64,000 nt of DNA from Micromonospora echinospora (GCF_014203425.1 NZ_JACHJC010000001.1:1116001-1180000), one strand, 5' to 3'; positions 15,046 to 24,080 are shown, counted from the first letter of the stretch. Notes: generated by a model not told the origin, from the sequence alone. Made by a program: numbers and translations.

Positions 15046-16137
15046 TCACGGCGCGAACGGCCACTCCTCGAACGACAGGCACCGGCCGTCCTCGGCGAAC
15101 CGCATGATCCAGAGGTCGCGCCACTCCTGATGGACGGGGTCGCCGTACCGGACATGCACCCGTGCCACAGCGGTGTCGCCGTCGACCGCGACGACCTCCG
15201 AGGTCATCTGGAAGACCTCGTCGGGTCCGTCGCGCTCGCTGTCCCACATGCGGACGATGGCGGGCAGGCCGACGACCGGCTCCCGGTACGGGCCCTGCTG
15301 GTAGGTCGCGTCGGGCGTGAACATCGTGCCGAGCGCCGCCGTGCCCGGTGTGCGCCACGCCTGCTCGTACGCCTCGATCCAGGCCGCCACCCGATTCCTG
15401 TCCATGGTTGCCAGCCTGCCATCCAAGGCCGTCCGGATCTCCCACATCGGCCGCCCGGGGTCGTCGTTGTGCACGACGACGTCGGCGTGCTCGGCCGGGC
15501 GGGCAGTGGCGAAGTAGAGCCGCTGGGCGGGAAGGTAACGCTCGCGCCAGCGCCGTTCGACGTCGGCCCGGGACGACACCGGGCTCTCCCGGACCACCGC
15601 CCGCTCCACGGTACGGTCCAGCGCTGTCGACACGAAGACGCGCAGCTCCCACCGGTCGACCAGTTCCGGGCGCAGGAGGAAGACCCCGTCGAACACCAGC
15701 ACGGCGTCGGCGGGGGCGGTCGTGGGCGACCGGGACAGCACCGTATCGGTGGCGTGGTCGTAGACCGCGTGCCGGAAGCGCCTGTCGCCGCCCGGGCCGA
15801 GCGGGTCGAGCAGCACCCGGTTCAGCGACTGGTGATCGTGGGTGTCGACGTAGCAGCCCTCGGCCGAGTACTCGCCGCGCCGGTAGCGCTGGGCGCGGGG
15901 GAAGAGGAAATCGTCGACTGTCGCGCGGATGACGTACCGGCCCTGGGCGCGCAGGACGGCGGCCAGCTCGTCGGCGAGCGTCGTCTTGCCGGCGGCGGGC
16001 GGCCCGTCGACGGCGACCCGGGTCGGGTGCGCCACTGTGACGGACCCGACCGCGTCGGCCAGGAGGCCGATCAGCTGATCGCGGCGGGGATAAATGGATT
16101 GCCCCTGCGCCGGGCCGGGAGTTTGACTGCCGTCCAT
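15046..16137 (-). CDS. Uridine-kinase-like P-loop protein fused to a SnoaL/NTF2-like domain
   Basis: 363-aa two-domain protein. Residues 20 to about 230 form a P-loop kinase of the uridine kinase/phosphoribulokinase kind: Walker A GPPAAGKTT (45-53), a VDDFLFPRAQRY substrate segment, VLVFDGVFLLRPEL, and a lid with RWRERYLPAQRLYF. Residues 245-363 look like a SnoaL/NTF2 fold (AAWIEAYEQAW, FTPDATYQQGP, VHVRYGDPVHQEWRDLWIMRF). The frame is continuous. The second part is unusual for this family and may bind a small ligand. The ATG start overlaps the oppositely oriented ATG of the sulfotransferase gene; no Shine-Dalgarno is visible. Confidence 0.75.
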   Translation of the reverse strand: MDGSQTPGPAQGQSIYPRRDQLIGLLADAVGSVTVAHPTRVAVDGPPAAGKTTLADELAAVLRAQGRYVIRATVDDFLFPRAQRYRRGEYSAEGCYVDTHDHQSLNRVLLDPLGPGGDRRFRHAVYDHATDTVLSRSPTTAPADAVLVFDGVFLLRPELVDRWELRVFVSTALDRTVERAVVRESPVSSRADVERRWRERYLPAQRLYFATARPAEHADVVVHNDDPGRPMWEIRTALDGRLATMDRNRVAAWIEAYEQAWRTPGTAALGTMFTPDATYQQGPYREPVVGLPAIVRMWDSERDGPDEVFQMTSEVVAVDGDTAVARVHVRYGDPVHQEWRDLWIMRFAEDGRCLSFEEWPFAP

Positions 16138-17092
16138 GCCGTCCCCCTCACCGGTCTTCGTCGCGGGCACTGGCCGTTCCGGCACGTCGCGGATCGCCGA
16201 CGTCATCGGCCAGCACCCGCTGATCCACCGGATCCCGATGGAGACCAAGTTCCTCGTCGAACCGGGTGGCCTGCGGGACCTGGCCGACGCGCTCACCGAA
16301 CGGTACGACCCCATCGTCGGTGAGGACGCCCTGCACCGGCTGAGCGACTTCCTCACCGTACGGGTGCCCGGACGGCGTGACGATCGTGGCAAGACCGTGC
16401 CCGAGCTGGTCGGCGAACGGCGCTACCGGGACGCCGTACACCAGCTCTGGCCGCAGGTGATCGCGCACGCCTTCGAGGAGCCCGCGCCCGCGGCGGGCTT
16501 CGGCGACGGCGACCGGCCCGCCGGGCCGTTCGGGCCGGTCAGCCGCCGACGGGTCGTCCCGAGGTATTTCCGTGACCGGGCCGAGTTGATCGCCGTTCTG
16601 CGCGGCCTGGTCGAGACGCTGTTCGGCGGGGCGGCGGCCGACGCGGGCAAGCCGACCTGGTGCGAGAAGACGCCGTTCAACCTCTTCGCCATGGACTTCC
16701 TCTGGGAGTTGGTCCCCGAGGCGACGATCGTGCACATCAAGCGTCACCCGGTCTCGGTGCTCGCCTCCCACCTCGCCCAGTCATGGGCGCCGTCCGCCGT
16801 CGACGGTGCGCTGGCCTACCTCGTGCCTATCTACGACCGGTGGCTGACCTGGAGGAACGCGACCGACCTGACGAGCAGGCGGTACGTCGAGGTGAAGGCG
16901 GAGGACCTGGCGGCCGACTGGGCCGGGCAGCGGCGCGCCCTGTTCGAACGGCTCGGCGTCGAGGACGCCGTCACTGCGTTGACGTTCCAGGCGGACAAGC
17001 TGGCGCACCGCGACGACCAGTTCGACGCCGGCACCCGCGCTTACGTCGAGCGGGAACTGGGCGAGATCATCCCCGCGATGGGATACGAGTGA
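16136..17092 (+). CDS. Sulfotransferase family protein
   Basis: 318-aa protein with the PAPS 5'-phosphosulfate loop GTGRSGTS at residues 11-18 directly after the start and the 3'-phosphate-binding segment IKRHPVSVLASHLAQSW near residue 200. It should transfer sulfate from PAPS to a hydroxyl or amine of an unknown acceptor. The start is constrained: the loop begins ten residues in, so the ATG at 16136 is the only sensible choice, and it overlaps the ATG of the divergent kinase gene by two bases. No Shine-Dalgarno is visible, so leaderless translation is possible. Confidence 0.85.
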   Translation: MPSPSPVFVAGTGRSGTSRIADVIGQHPLIHRIPMETKFLVEPGGLRDLADALTERYDPIVGEDALHRLSDFLTVRVPGRRDDRGKTVPELVGERRYRDAVHQLWPQVIAHAFEEPAPAAGFGDGDRPAGPFGPVSRRRVVPRYFRDRAELIAVLRGLVETLFGGAAADAGKPTWCEKTPFNLFAMDFLWELVPEATIVHIKRHPVSVLASHLAQSWAPSAVDGALAYLVPIYDRWLTWRNATDLTSRRYVEVKAEDLAADWAGQRRALFERLGVEDAVTALTFQADKLAHRDDQFDAGTRAYVERELGEIIPAMGYE

Positions 17093-17162
17093 CGGCCGCG
17101 ATGTCGAGGGCCGGCCGCGCTGTCCGGAGCTGACCGGCTCGATCAGGTGATGCGGCTCCGGA

Positions 17163-17687
17163 TCACGCCTTGCGGCGCAACTCGCGGAGCACGCCGTGCC
17201 GGCGGAGCGCCCACGCCAGGCGCCGCGCGCCGGGGTGCCGGACGAACAGCACCGCCGCCCGGCGGATCAGCCCGAACCGGTTGTCGCTCACCTGGTCGTC
17301 GACCGCCCGCCAGATCAGCTCGCGGACGTGGGCGCTGTCCAGCATCGCGCGCACCTCGTGGCGTACCCGGGGGTCCTCGGCCGCGGACGTGACGGCGGTG
17401 ACCAGACCGGGCCGGTCGGCGAGCGGTTCCACCGCCGCGGCGACGAGCGGCCGGCGTACGGTGTCCCGCTCCAGCAGCAGCAACACCGCCTCCCGGACCT
17501 CGGTGCTGTCGAGCCCGGACCGCAGCAGGCCCAGCGCGCTCCGCTCGACCTCGCGGTCGCGGTCCGGAAGGGACAGCGCGGCCAGCAGCACTGTCACCTC
17601 GTCGAGGTCGACGAGGTGACGCAGCCCTTCGCGGAACTCCGGCAGCGCCCACGCCACCGTCAGCCCGCGTGCGAGATCGCGGTTCAT
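17163..17687 (-). CDS. Hypothetical helical repeat-like protein
   Basis: 174-aa soluble, mostly helical protein with no family I can name. The pattern of LLxAALSLPDRDREVERSALGLLRSGLDSTEVREAVLLLLERD and later LVTAVTSAAEDPRVRHEVRAMLDS resembles short HEAT-like repeats, which suggests a protein-binding scaffold. The C-terminus is very basic (LAWALRRHGVLRELRRKA). It stands alone, divergent from the GntR operon. The ORF has typical GC-rich codon structure. Function unknown. Confidence 0.65.
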   Translation of the reverse strand: MNRDLARGLTVAWALPEFREGLRHLVDLDEVTVLLAALSLPDRDREVERSALGLLRSGLDSTEVREAVLLLLERDTVRRPLVAAAVEPLADRPGLVTAVTSAAEDPRVRHEVRAMLDSAHVRELIWRAVDDQVSDNRFGLIRRAAVLFVRHPGARRLAWALRRHGVLRELRRKA

Positions 17688-17746
17688 GGGCCACTCGCTA
17701 CCCGGAGTCGGCAGCCGTCGAAACGCCGTCAGTCGTTGCCATGTCG

Positions 17747-17770
17747 CTTAACTGGTGTTCTACTTAACCA
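17747..17770. promoter_or_regulatory. Candidate GntR operator/promoter region
   Basis: Two CTTAAC units (17747-17752 and 17763-17768) lie 16 bp apart in an AT-rich patch, with TGGT and ACCA as outer arms (17753-17756, 17767-17770). The patch sits 27 bp before the GntR start and includes likely -10 sequence. YtrA-type GntR proteins usually repress their own ABC operon from such a site. Confidence 0.45.
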
Positions 17771-17796
17771 TAACAATCTGACGGAGGGTCACCAGG

Positions 17797-18210
17797 GTGA
17801 TCAACTTTCATGTCGACCGGTCCAGCAGCGTCCCCGCGTACGCCCAGCTGGTGCGGCAGGTCCGTGAGGCGCTGCGGATCGGGACGCTGCGGCCCGGAGA
17901 CCAGCTCCCCACCGTGCGCAGCGTGGTGACCTCGTGCACCGTCAACCCGACCACAGTGCTCAAGGCCTACCGGGAGCTGGAGCTGTCCGGCCTGGTGGAG
18001 GCGAGGCAGGGGGCGGGCACGTTCGTCAGCGGAACGCTCGGGCACGCCGATCCCCACGTCATGGCCCGCCTGCGCGGCAGCCTGGCCCGGTGGCTCGGCC
18101 AGGCCCGCGAGGCCGGTCTGGAGGACGAGGACGTCCAGGCGCTGCTCGCCTCGGTGATCGCGGAGAACGCGACACCCGCGAAGAGAGAGAACGCGGAGGG
18201 CGCGGCGTGA
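17797..18210 (+). CDS. GntR-family transcriptional regulator, YtrA subfamily
   Basis: 137-aa repressor. The winged helix spans residues 10-75 (AYAQLVRQVREALRIGTLRPGDQLPTVRSV, NPTTVLKAYRELELSGLVEARQGAGTFV), followed by a short C-terminal helical segment rather than an FCD or UTRA domain. That is diagnostic for YtrA-type regulators, which control ABC transporter operons. The ABC ATPase gene follows in a GTGA overlap, so it almost surely autoregulates this operon. ACGGAGGG precedes the GTG start. Confidence 0.92.
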   Translation: MINFHVDRSSSVPAYAQLVRQVREALRIGTLRPGDQLPTVRSVVTSCTVNPTTVLKAYRELELSGLVEARQGAGTFVSGTLGHADPHVMARLRGSLARWLGQAREAGLEDEDVQALLASVIAENATPAKRENAEGAA

Positions 18211-19115
18211 GCGGCGAGCCGGCCGCCGTCGAGGCGCGTGACCTGAGCCGGCGCTACGGCGCCGTGTGGGCGCTCCGGGAGTGCTCGTTCGCACTGCCCG
18301 CCAACCGGGTCGTCGCGCTGGTCGGCGCGAACGGCGCGGGCAAGTCCACGCTGCTGAGCATCATCGCCGGCACCCTGGCGGCCACCAGCGGCACGGTGCT
18401 TGTGCATGGCCGGCCGATGGTGCGGGGCGGATCCGTCGACGGCGGCAGCCGGGTGGCGATCCTGGCCCAGGACAAGCCGCTCTACCGCGACTTCACCGTG
18501 TCGGACATGCTCCGCTTCGGCCGCTCGACGAACCGCGTGTGGGACCAGCGGCGGGCGCTGTCGTGGCTCGACCGCTTCGCCGTCCCGCTGGACCGGCGCT
18601 GCGGCAAGCTGTCCGGCGGGCAGCGGGCGCAGGTCGCGCTGGCGGTCGCGCTCGGCTCCCGCCCCGCGGTGCTGCTCCTGGACGAACCCCTCGCGAACCT
18701 GGATCCGCTGGCCCGCGTCGAGGTGACAGGCGAGCTGCTGGCGGAGGTCGCCGACGACGACATGACAGTCGTGCTGTCGACCCACATCGTCGCCGAGCTG
18801 AGCGGCGTCGGTGACCACCTGCTGCTGCTCGACGCCGGTCGGCCCGTCCTCACCGGCGACGTCGAGGAGCTGCTCGACAGTCACGTCCGGCTGACCGGGC
18901 CCCGGGCCGACCAGCCACCCGGGCCGGGCGTGGTCGTCCAGGCGCAGCACACCGGCCGCCAGTCCACCTTCGTCCTCAGGCGGCCGGCGGCACCGGCGGC
19001 GCACGCGGTAGTGGCGCCCGGCTGGACCGCCCGGCCCATCACCCTGGACGAGCTGATCCTGACCCACCTCAGAGCGTCGGCCGCCGCGCCGCACGAGCGG
19101 AAGGCAGTCGCATGA
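18207..19115 (+). CDS. ABC transporter ATP-binding protein (YtrB-like)
   Basis: 302-aa ATPase: Walker A GANGAGKST (residues 40-48), Q-loop ILAQDKPLYRDFTV, signature LSGGQRAQVALAVAL, Walker B VLLLDEPLANLD, and the H-loop in STHIVAEL. The C-terminal 80 residues form the extra domain common to ATPases paired with large exporter permeases. It partners with the permease encoded next (ATGA overlap) under the GntR regulator upstream. The exported compound is unknown; such operons often answer cell-wall antibiotics or envelope stress. Confidence 0.92.
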   Translation: MSGEPAAVEARDLSRRYGAVWALRECSFALPANRVVALVGANGAGKSTLLSIIAGTLAATSGTVLVHGRPMVRGGSVDGGSRVAILAQDKPLYRDFTVSDMLRFGRSTNRVWDQRRALSWLDRFAVPLDRRCGKLSGGQRAQVALAVALGSRPAVLLLDEPLANLDPLARVEVTGELLAEVADDDMTVVLSTHIVAELSGVGDHLLLLDAGRPVLTGDVEELLDSHVRLTGPRADQPPGPGVVVQAQHTGRQSTFVLRRPAAPAAHAVVAPGWTARPITLDELILTHLRASAAAPHERKAVA

Positions 19116-20176
19116 GCCCGGTCGGCCAGCTGTCCGCACCCACGAACCGACGGAACGACCCCGGGTACGCCGGGGGCGTACGCGGTCTGCTCTGGCTGAC
19201 CTGGCGTCAGCACCGCTGGACGGTGATCGGCACGCTGGTCCTGGCCGCGGTCCTGGTGGGCTGGATGACCTACCTGTCCGTGGAGCTGACGAGCCTGTGG
19301 CACCAGTGTCACGAGACCTTCTGCGCGGAGGAGTCGCCACAGGGCCGGCGGCTCGGCGGCTCCTCCAGCCTGGTTCTCACCCTGGCCGTCCTGTCGCAGG
19401 TGGTGCAGTGGATGCCGCTGCTGATCGGCGTGTTCGTCGGCGTCCCGGTGCTGACCAGGGAACACGAGCAGCGCACCCTGCTGCTGGCCTGGAGCCAGGA
19501 CGTCTCCCCGCAGCGGTGGCTCTGGACCCGGCTGGCCCTGCTCGGCCTGTTCGTGGCGGCGGTGACCTCGGCCGTCGCCGGTGTCAGCGACCACCTGGAG
19601 CGGCTCCAGGCCCGGGTCGCCCCGGTGAGCCTGTTCGAGTACGGGCCGTTCCTCAACACCGCGATGCTTCCGGCCGTGATCAGCCTCTGCTGGTTCGCGG
19701 TCGGCGTCGCGCTCGGCGCTGCGATCAAACGCACGCTCCCGGCCGTGTTCGGCGTGGTCGTGGGCTTCGTCGGCCTGACCTATCTCGTCCGGTGGCGCTA
19801 CCCCACGCTGATGGAGCCGCTGACCGTGCACCGCGTCATCGGCGGGCCGGGCGTGGGTGTGCTGCGTGACAACGCCCTGGTCGTCGACGGCGGCATGATC
19901 GACTACGGAATCGACGGGCCGTCCGGCGCGTTCGACCCCTCCGGGCGTGAGCTCAGCGGAGTCGAGCTGCAACGCCTCTGCCCGCCCGACAACGGCAGTG
20001 GCCGGACGATCGCATGCTTCGCCGAGCACAACCTTCAGCAGCACCTCCAGTACCAGCCGGGCAGCCGGATCCCCGAGTTCCACCTGATCGTCGCCGGCGG
20101 CTATCTGGGTCTCACCGCGCTGGCGCTTCTCGTCGTCTGGTGGATCGTCCGCCGCACCGACCTCAGCGCGGGCTGA
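19112..20176 (+). CDS. ABC transporter permease
   Basis: 354-aa membrane protein with about six hydrophobic helices. The N-terminal WLTWRQHRWTVIGTLVLAAVLVGW marks the actinobacterial family whose members pair with YtrB-like ATPases. A long extracellular loop between helices 1 and 2 holds two cysteines (LWHQCHETFCAEE), and a second large loop (residues 250-315) holds LCPPDN and IACFAEHN, so disulfides are possible. Last gene of the GntR operon; the following gene has its own promoter. Confidence 0.88.
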   Translation: MSPVGQLSAPTNRRNDPGYAGGVRGLLWLTWRQHRWTVIGTLVLAAVLVGWMTYLSVELTSLWHQCHETFCAEESPQGRRLGGSSSLVLTLAVLSQVVQWMPLLIGVFVGVPVLTREHEQRTLLLAWSQDVSPQRWLWTRLALLGLFVAAVTSAVAGVSDHLERLQARVAPVSLFEYGPFLNTAMLPAVISLCWFAVGVALGAAIKRTLPAVFGVVVGFVGLTYLVRWRYPTLMEPLTVHRVIGGPGVGVLRDNALVVDGGMIDYGIDGPSGAFDPSGRELSGVELQRLCPPDNGSGRTIACFAEHNLQQHLQYQPGSRIPEFHLIVAGGYLGLTALALLVVWWIVRRTDLSAG

Positions 20177-20190
20177 CCAGGGAATCGGCC

Positions 20191-20219
20191 TTGCCGGTGT
20201 TGTTACCGGCGAGTAGCGT
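20191..20219 (+). promoter_or_regulatory. Leaderless-type promoter of the thioesterase gene
   Basis: TTGCCG (20191-20196) and TAGCGT (20214-20219) are 17 bp apart. The ATG at 20226 is exactly seven bases beyond the -10, where transcription should begin. No Shine-Dalgarno is present. This is the clearest leaderless arrangement in the window. Confidence 0.7.
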
Positions 20220-20225
20220 TCGGGC

Positions 20226-20693
20226 ATGAGCATCGACTCTCGCCAGGTGGCGGCCGGTCTCCTCGACGCCGTGCCGTTCGCCCGCACGCTCGGGATCGAG
20301 TTCGTCGAGGTGGCGCCCGAGGCCGAGGGCGGGGTCCGTGTCGTGGCCCGGCTCCCCGACATCGCGGCGCACCACAACCACCTCGGCGGCCCGCACGCCG
20401 GGGCCATGTTCACGCTGGGGGAGAGCGCCTCGGGCGCGGTCGTCCTGGTCGCATTCGGGCACGTCCTCGACCGGGCCGTACCCCTGCCGGTGACCGCTTC
20501 CGTGCACTTCCGCAAGATCGCGATGGGGCCGGTGCTGGCGACCGCGCGACTCGGCGGCGTACCCGCCGAAGTGCTGGCCGAGCTGGACGCCGGGCAGCGG
20601 CCCGAGTTCCCGGTCGAGGTCGAGGTGCACACCGAGGACGGCACGCTCACCTCCTCGCTCACCGTGATCTGGACGCTGCGTCCGAACCGCTGA
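20226..20693 (+). CDS. Hotdog-fold thioesterase-like protein (DUF4442/PaaI type)
   Basis: 155-aa hotdog-fold protein. The core has LGIEFVEVAP, then HHNHLGGPHAGAMFTLGESASG, the region that in PaaI and DUF4442 proteins holds the active-site helix, followed by LPVTASVHFRKIAMGPVLATARL. Members hydrolyse acyl-CoA or acyl-carrier thioesters; the substrate here is unknown. It is a single gene between the ABC operon and the phosphoglucomutase/GH65 operon. Start supported by the promoter spacing. Confidence 0.82.
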   Translation: MSIDSRQVAAGLLDAVPFARTLGIEFVEVAPEAEGGVRVVARLPDIAAHHNHLGGPHAGAMFTLGESASGAVVLVAFGHVLDRAVPLPVTASVHFRKIAMGPVLATARLGGVPAEVLAELDAGQRPEFPVEVEVHTEDGTLTSSLTVIWTLRPNR

Positions 20694-20707
20694 CCCGCGA
20701 AGTGTGG

Positions 20708-20734
20708 TTGCCCGGCGTGGGGCCTGGATAGATT
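20708..20734 (+). promoter_or_regulatory. Leaderless-type promoter of the phosphoglucomutase–GH65 operon
   Basis: TAGATT (20729-20734) ends six bases before the ATG at 20741, so the A of ATG is the expected transcription start. TTGCCC at 20708-20713 gives a short 15-bp spacing, so the -35 is less certain. No Shine-Dalgarno is visible. Confidence 0.5.
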
Positions 20735-20740
20735 CAAACG

Positions 20741-21493
20741 ATGCTGGGCCTCCCCGCGCACGTGAGCGCGTGTCTCTTCGATCTGGACGGTGTGCTGACG
20801 CAGACCGCCAAAGTGCACAACGCCGCCTGGGCGGAGACGTTCGACGCGTACCTGCGGCGACGGTCCGTCGAAACCGGCGAGCCGTTCCAACCGTTCGACC
20901 CCGGACCGGACTACAACCGTTACGTGGACGGCAGACCGCGCGCCGACGGGGTGCGCACATTCCTGACCTCGCGCGGCATCACCCTGCCCGAGGGCTCGCC
21001 CGACGACCCGCCCGAGGCGGACACCGTCAACGGCCTCGGCAACCGCAAGAACGTCGTCCTGCTCCAGCACATCGAGCAGCACGGCGTCGAGGCGTACGAG
21101 GGCTCGGTGCGCTACCTGGAGGCAGCCACCGCGGCCGGGCTGCGGCGCGCGGTCGTCTCGGCCAGCGCCAACTGCGCCGCCGTGGTGCACGCCGCCGGGC
21201 TGGACCACTGGCTGGAGGCGCGGGTCGACGGCGTGATCGCCCGCGCGAACGGGCTGCGCGGCAAACCGGACCCGGACACCTTCCTGGAAGGCGCGCGGCT
21301 GCTCGGCGTCGAACCGTCGCAGGCCGCCGTCTTCGAGGACGCCCTCGCCGGCGTGGCCGCCGGACGGGCCGGCGGATTCGGGTACGTGATCGGCGTCGAC
21401 CGCGTCGGCCAGGCCGACGAGCTGCTGGCGCACGGCGCCGACGTGGTGGTCACCGACCTCGCCGAACTGCTCGCAGCGGAGCCGGCCGCGTGA
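20741..21493 (+). CDS. Beta-phosphoglucomutase family hydrolase
   Basis: 250-aa HAD-superfamily enzyme. The nucleophile and acid/base aspartates are in [14 protein letters not shown] (Asp14, Asp16), and motif 4 is [16 protein letters not shown]; the cap has NGLGNRKN. Beta-phosphoglucomutases convert beta-glucose 1-phosphate to glucose 6-phosphate. The partner gene downstream is a GH65 disaccharide phosphorylase, whose product is beta-glucose 1-phosphate, so the pair forms a complete salvage step. The two genes overlap in GTGA. Confidence 0.9.
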   Translation: MLGLPAHVSACLFDLDGVLTQTAKVHNAAWAETFDAYLRRRSVETGEPFQPFDPGPDYNRYVDGRPRADGVRTFLTSRGITLPEGSPDDPPEADTVNGLGNRKNVVLLQHIEQHGVEAYEGSVRYLEAATAAGLRRAVVSASANCAAVVHAAGLDHWLEARVDGVIARANGLRGKPDPDTFLEGARLLGVEPSQAAVFEDALAGVAAGRAGGFGYVIGVDRVGQADELLAHGADVVVTDLAELLAAEPAA

Positions 21494-23859
21494 TCCGGGA
21501 ACGGGCGTACCCGGTCGAGCCCTGGCACGTCCGGGAGGTACGGCTCGACATGGACGTGCTGGCCCAGTCCGAGTCGGTGTTCGCACTCTCCAACGGGCAC
21601 ATCGGGCTGCGCGGCAACCTCGACGAGGGCGAGCCGCACGGCCTGCCCGGCACCTACCTGAACTCCTTCTACGAGCTGCGCCCGCTGCCGTACGCGGAAG
21701 CCGGCTTCGGCTTCCCCGAGTCCGGGCAGACCATCGTCAACGTCACGAACGGCAAGCTGATCCGGCTGCTCGTGGACGACGAACCACTCGACGTCCGCTA
21801 CGGCGAGGTGCTCGCCCACGAGCGGGTCCTCGACCTGCGCGCCGGGACGCTCCAGCGGGACCTGCACTGGCGCTCCCCGGCCGGGCAAGAGGTCAAGGTC
21901 CGCACCACCCGGCTGGTGTCGTTCACCCAGCGTTCGGTCGCCGCCATCCACTACGAGGTGGAGCCGGTCAACGGGCCGCTGCGGCTGATCCTCCAGTCCG
22001 AGCTGGTCGCCAACGAGTCGCTGCCGCCGCAGAGCCGCGACCCCCGGGTGGCAGCCGTGCTGGAGTCGCCGTTGCAGGCCGAGGAGGAGCTGACCACCGA
22101 CGACGGCGGCCTGCTCATCCACCGGACCAAGGTCAGCGGCCTGCGGGTCGCCGCCGCCATGGGCCACGACGTGCACGGCCCCGAACGCACCACGATCGAG
22201 AGCGAGGGGTACGAGGACTGGGTCCGCACCACCATCGGCTGCGTGCTCAAGCCCGGCGAGAAGCTGCACGTGATCAAGTACCTGACGTACGGCTGGTCCA
22301 GCCGCCGGTCGCTGCCGGCGCTGCGCGACCAGGTCGGCGCGGCGCTGGCCGCGGCCCGGCTCGACGGCTGGGACGGGCTGCGCCGGGCCCAGCGGGAATA
22401 CCTGGACGCGTTCTGGGACGCCGCCGACGTGCGGGTCGAGGGCGACCCGGAGGTGCAGCAGGCCGTTCGCTTCGGCCTCTTCCACGTGCTCCAGGCCGGC
22501 GCCCGCGCGGAACGGCGGCCGATCTCGGCCAAGGGCCTCACCGGTCCCGGGTACGACGGCCACGCGTTCTGGGACACCGAGATGTTCGTGCTGCCGGTGC
22601 TCACGTACACCCAGCCCGGCGCGGTGCGCGACGCGCTGCAGTGGCGGTACGCCACGCTCGCCCAGGCCCAGGAGCGGGCCCGCACGCTGAACCTCGACGG
22701 TGCCGCCTTCCCGTGGCGCACCATCGAAGGGCCGGAGTCGTCGGCGTACTGGCCGGCCGGGACCGCCGCGTTCCACATCGCCGCCGACGTCGCCGACGCG
22801 CTGCGCCGCTACGTGCTGGTGACCGGCGACGAGACGCTGGAACGCGAGATCGGGCTGGAACTGCTTGTCGAAACCGCCCGGCTGTGGCGCTCGCTCGGCC
22901 ACCACGACCGCGCCGGACGGTTCCACATCGACGGCGTGACCGGCCCCGACGAGTACACGGCGGTGAAGAACGACAACGTCTACACCAACCTGATGGCGCA
23001 GCGGAACCTGCGTACCGCCGCGGACTGCGCGATGCGCTACCGGGACCAGGCCCTCGACCTCGGCGTCACCGAGGAGGAGGCCGCCGCCTGGCGGGACGCC
23101 GCGAACGACATGCACGTGCCGTACGACGCCGAGACCGAGGTGCACGAGCAGGTCGAGGGGTTCACCCGGTTCCAGGAGTGGGACTTCCAGCACACGCCGC
23201 CGGAGAAGTACCCGCTGCTGCTGCACTACCCGTACTTCGACCTCTACCGCAAGCAGGTCGTCAAGCAGGCCGACCTGGTGCTCGCCATGCACTGGCGGGG
23301 CGACGCCTTCAGCACCGCCGAGAAGCTGCGCAACTTCGTCTACTACGAGCGGCGCACCGTACGCGACTCGTCGTTGAGCGCCTGCACCCAGGCGGTGCTC
23401 GCCGCCGAGGTCGGCTTCCTCGAACTGGCCCACCGCTACCTGCGCGAGGCCGCGCTGATGGACCTGCACGACCTGAACGAGAACACCCGCGACGGCGTGC
23501 ACATGGCATCCCTGGCCGGCGCCTGGATCGCGCTCGTCGCCGGATTCGGCGGGCTGCGGGACCACGACGGGACGCTCTCCTTCGCGCCCCGGCTCTCCAG
23601 CCGCCTCAGCCGGCTGGAGTTCTCGCTCCAGTGGCGCGGGATGCGACTACGCGTCGACGTGCGGCCGCACCAGACGACGTACTCGCTGCGCAACGGCGGC
23701 CCGGACACGGTGGTGGAGCTGCGGCATCACGGCGAGCCGCTGCGGATCACCTCGGCGCAGCCGGTCACCGTGCCGATCCCGCCCGAGCACCCGAGCGAGC
23801 CGCAGCCGGAGCAGCCGCAGGGCCGCGCGCCGCTGATGCACCTGCCGGAACGCATGTAG
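21490..23859 (+). CDS. Glycoside hydrolase family 65 protein (inverting disaccharide phosphorylase)
   Basis: 789-aa protein of normal GH65 length: N-terminal beta-sandwich, linker, (alpha/alpha)6 catalytic barrel, and a small C-terminal domain. The catalytic acid is Glu488 in [18 protein letters not shown], and the barrel start [21 protein letters not shown] is typical. The family phosphorolyses maltose, trehalose, kojibiose or nigerose to beta-glucose 1-phosphate; the exact disaccharide cannot be told from motifs. The upstream phosphoglucomutase gene supports phosphorolysis rather than hydrolysis. A GTG start lies in the overlap with that gene. Confidence 0.92.
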   Translation: MIRERAYPVEPWHVREVRLDMDVLAQSESVFALSNGHIGLRGNLDEGEPHGLPGTYLNSFYELRPLPYAEAGFGFPESGQTIVNVTNGKLIRLLVDDEPLDVRYGEVLAHERVLDLRAGTLQRDLHWRSPAGQEVKVRTTRLVSFTQRSVAAIHYEVEPVNGPLRLILQSELVANESLPPQSRDPRVAAVLESPLQAEEELTTDDGGLLIHRTKVSGLRVAAAMGHDVHGPERTTIESEGYEDWVRTTIGCVLKPGEKLHVIKYLTYGWSSRRSLPALRDQVGAALAAARLDGWDGLRRAQREYLDAFWDAADVRVEGDPEVQQAVRFGLFHVLQAGARAERRPISAKGLTGPGYDGHAFWDTEMFVLPVLTYTQPGAVRDALQWRYATLAQAQERARTLNLDGAAFPWRTIEGPESSAYWPAGTAAFHIAADVADALRRYVLVTGDETLEREIGLELLVETARLWRSLGHHDRAGRFHIDGVTGPDEYTAVKNDNVYTNLMAQRNLRTAADCAMRYRDQALDLGVTEEEAAAWRDAANDMHVPYDAETEVHEQVEGFTRFQEWDFQHTPPEKYPLLLHYPYFDLYRKQVVKQADLVLAMHWRGDAFSTAEKLRNFVYYERRTVRDSSLSACTQAVLAAEVGFLELAHRYLREAALMDLHDLNENTRDGVHMASLAGAWIALVAGFGGLRDHDGTLSFAPRLSSRLSRLEFSLQWRGMRLRVDVRPHQTTYSLRNGGPDTVVELRHHGEPLRITSAQPVTVPIPPEHPSEPQPEQPQGRAPLMHLPERM

Positions 23860-23889
23860 CGGTCCCGCCACGACGGGCGGGACCGCTAC
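23856..23889. terminator. Bidirectional hairpin terminator
   Basis: A perfect 14-bp stem (23856-23869 with 23876-23889, outer GTAGCGGTCCCGCC) encloses a 6-nt loop. It overlaps the GH65 stop codon and lies just beyond the stop of the convergent small gene, so it can serve both transcripts. Confidence 0.85.
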
Positions 23890-23900
23890 GTACGCGTACC

Positions 23901-24080
23901 TCAGAACTGGCGGCCGTTCGACGGACGCCCGCCGGCGTCGCGCGGCGCCGTGGCCCGCGCGTCGTCGGCGGTACGCGCCGTCGCGGCGCGGTCGGCCCAC
24001 TCCGGCGAGCCCTCAAGCTCCTGCTTGCGGCGCTCCTGGTCGGTGAGTTCCTGTTCCCGGGACCTGTCCTGTTTCGCCAT
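23901..24080 (-). CDS. Small charged hypothetical protein (59 aa)
   Basis: 59-aa, very hydrophilic product beginning MAKQDRSREQELTDQERRKQ and continuing ELEGSPEWADRAATARTADD, probably a short helical or disordered polypeptide. Support comes from a clean ATG start, a charged helical N-terminus unlike random GC-rich translation, and its tight position against the shared terminator. It is shorter than usual ORF cut-offs and easily missed. No family recognised; thioredoxin lies upstream on the same strand. Confidence 0.6.
   Translation of the reverse strand: MAKQDRSREQELTDQERRKQELEGSPEWADRAATARTADDARATAPRDAGGRPSNGRQF

Noticed and set aside
18881..21586. 901-codon minus-strand frame across the ABC and phosphoglucomutase genes
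   Set aside because: Antisense to several well-supported plus-strand genes and low-complexity in translation.
21112..23565. 817-codon minus-strand frame opposite the GH65 gene
   Set aside because: Shadow of the GH65 gene; no motifs.
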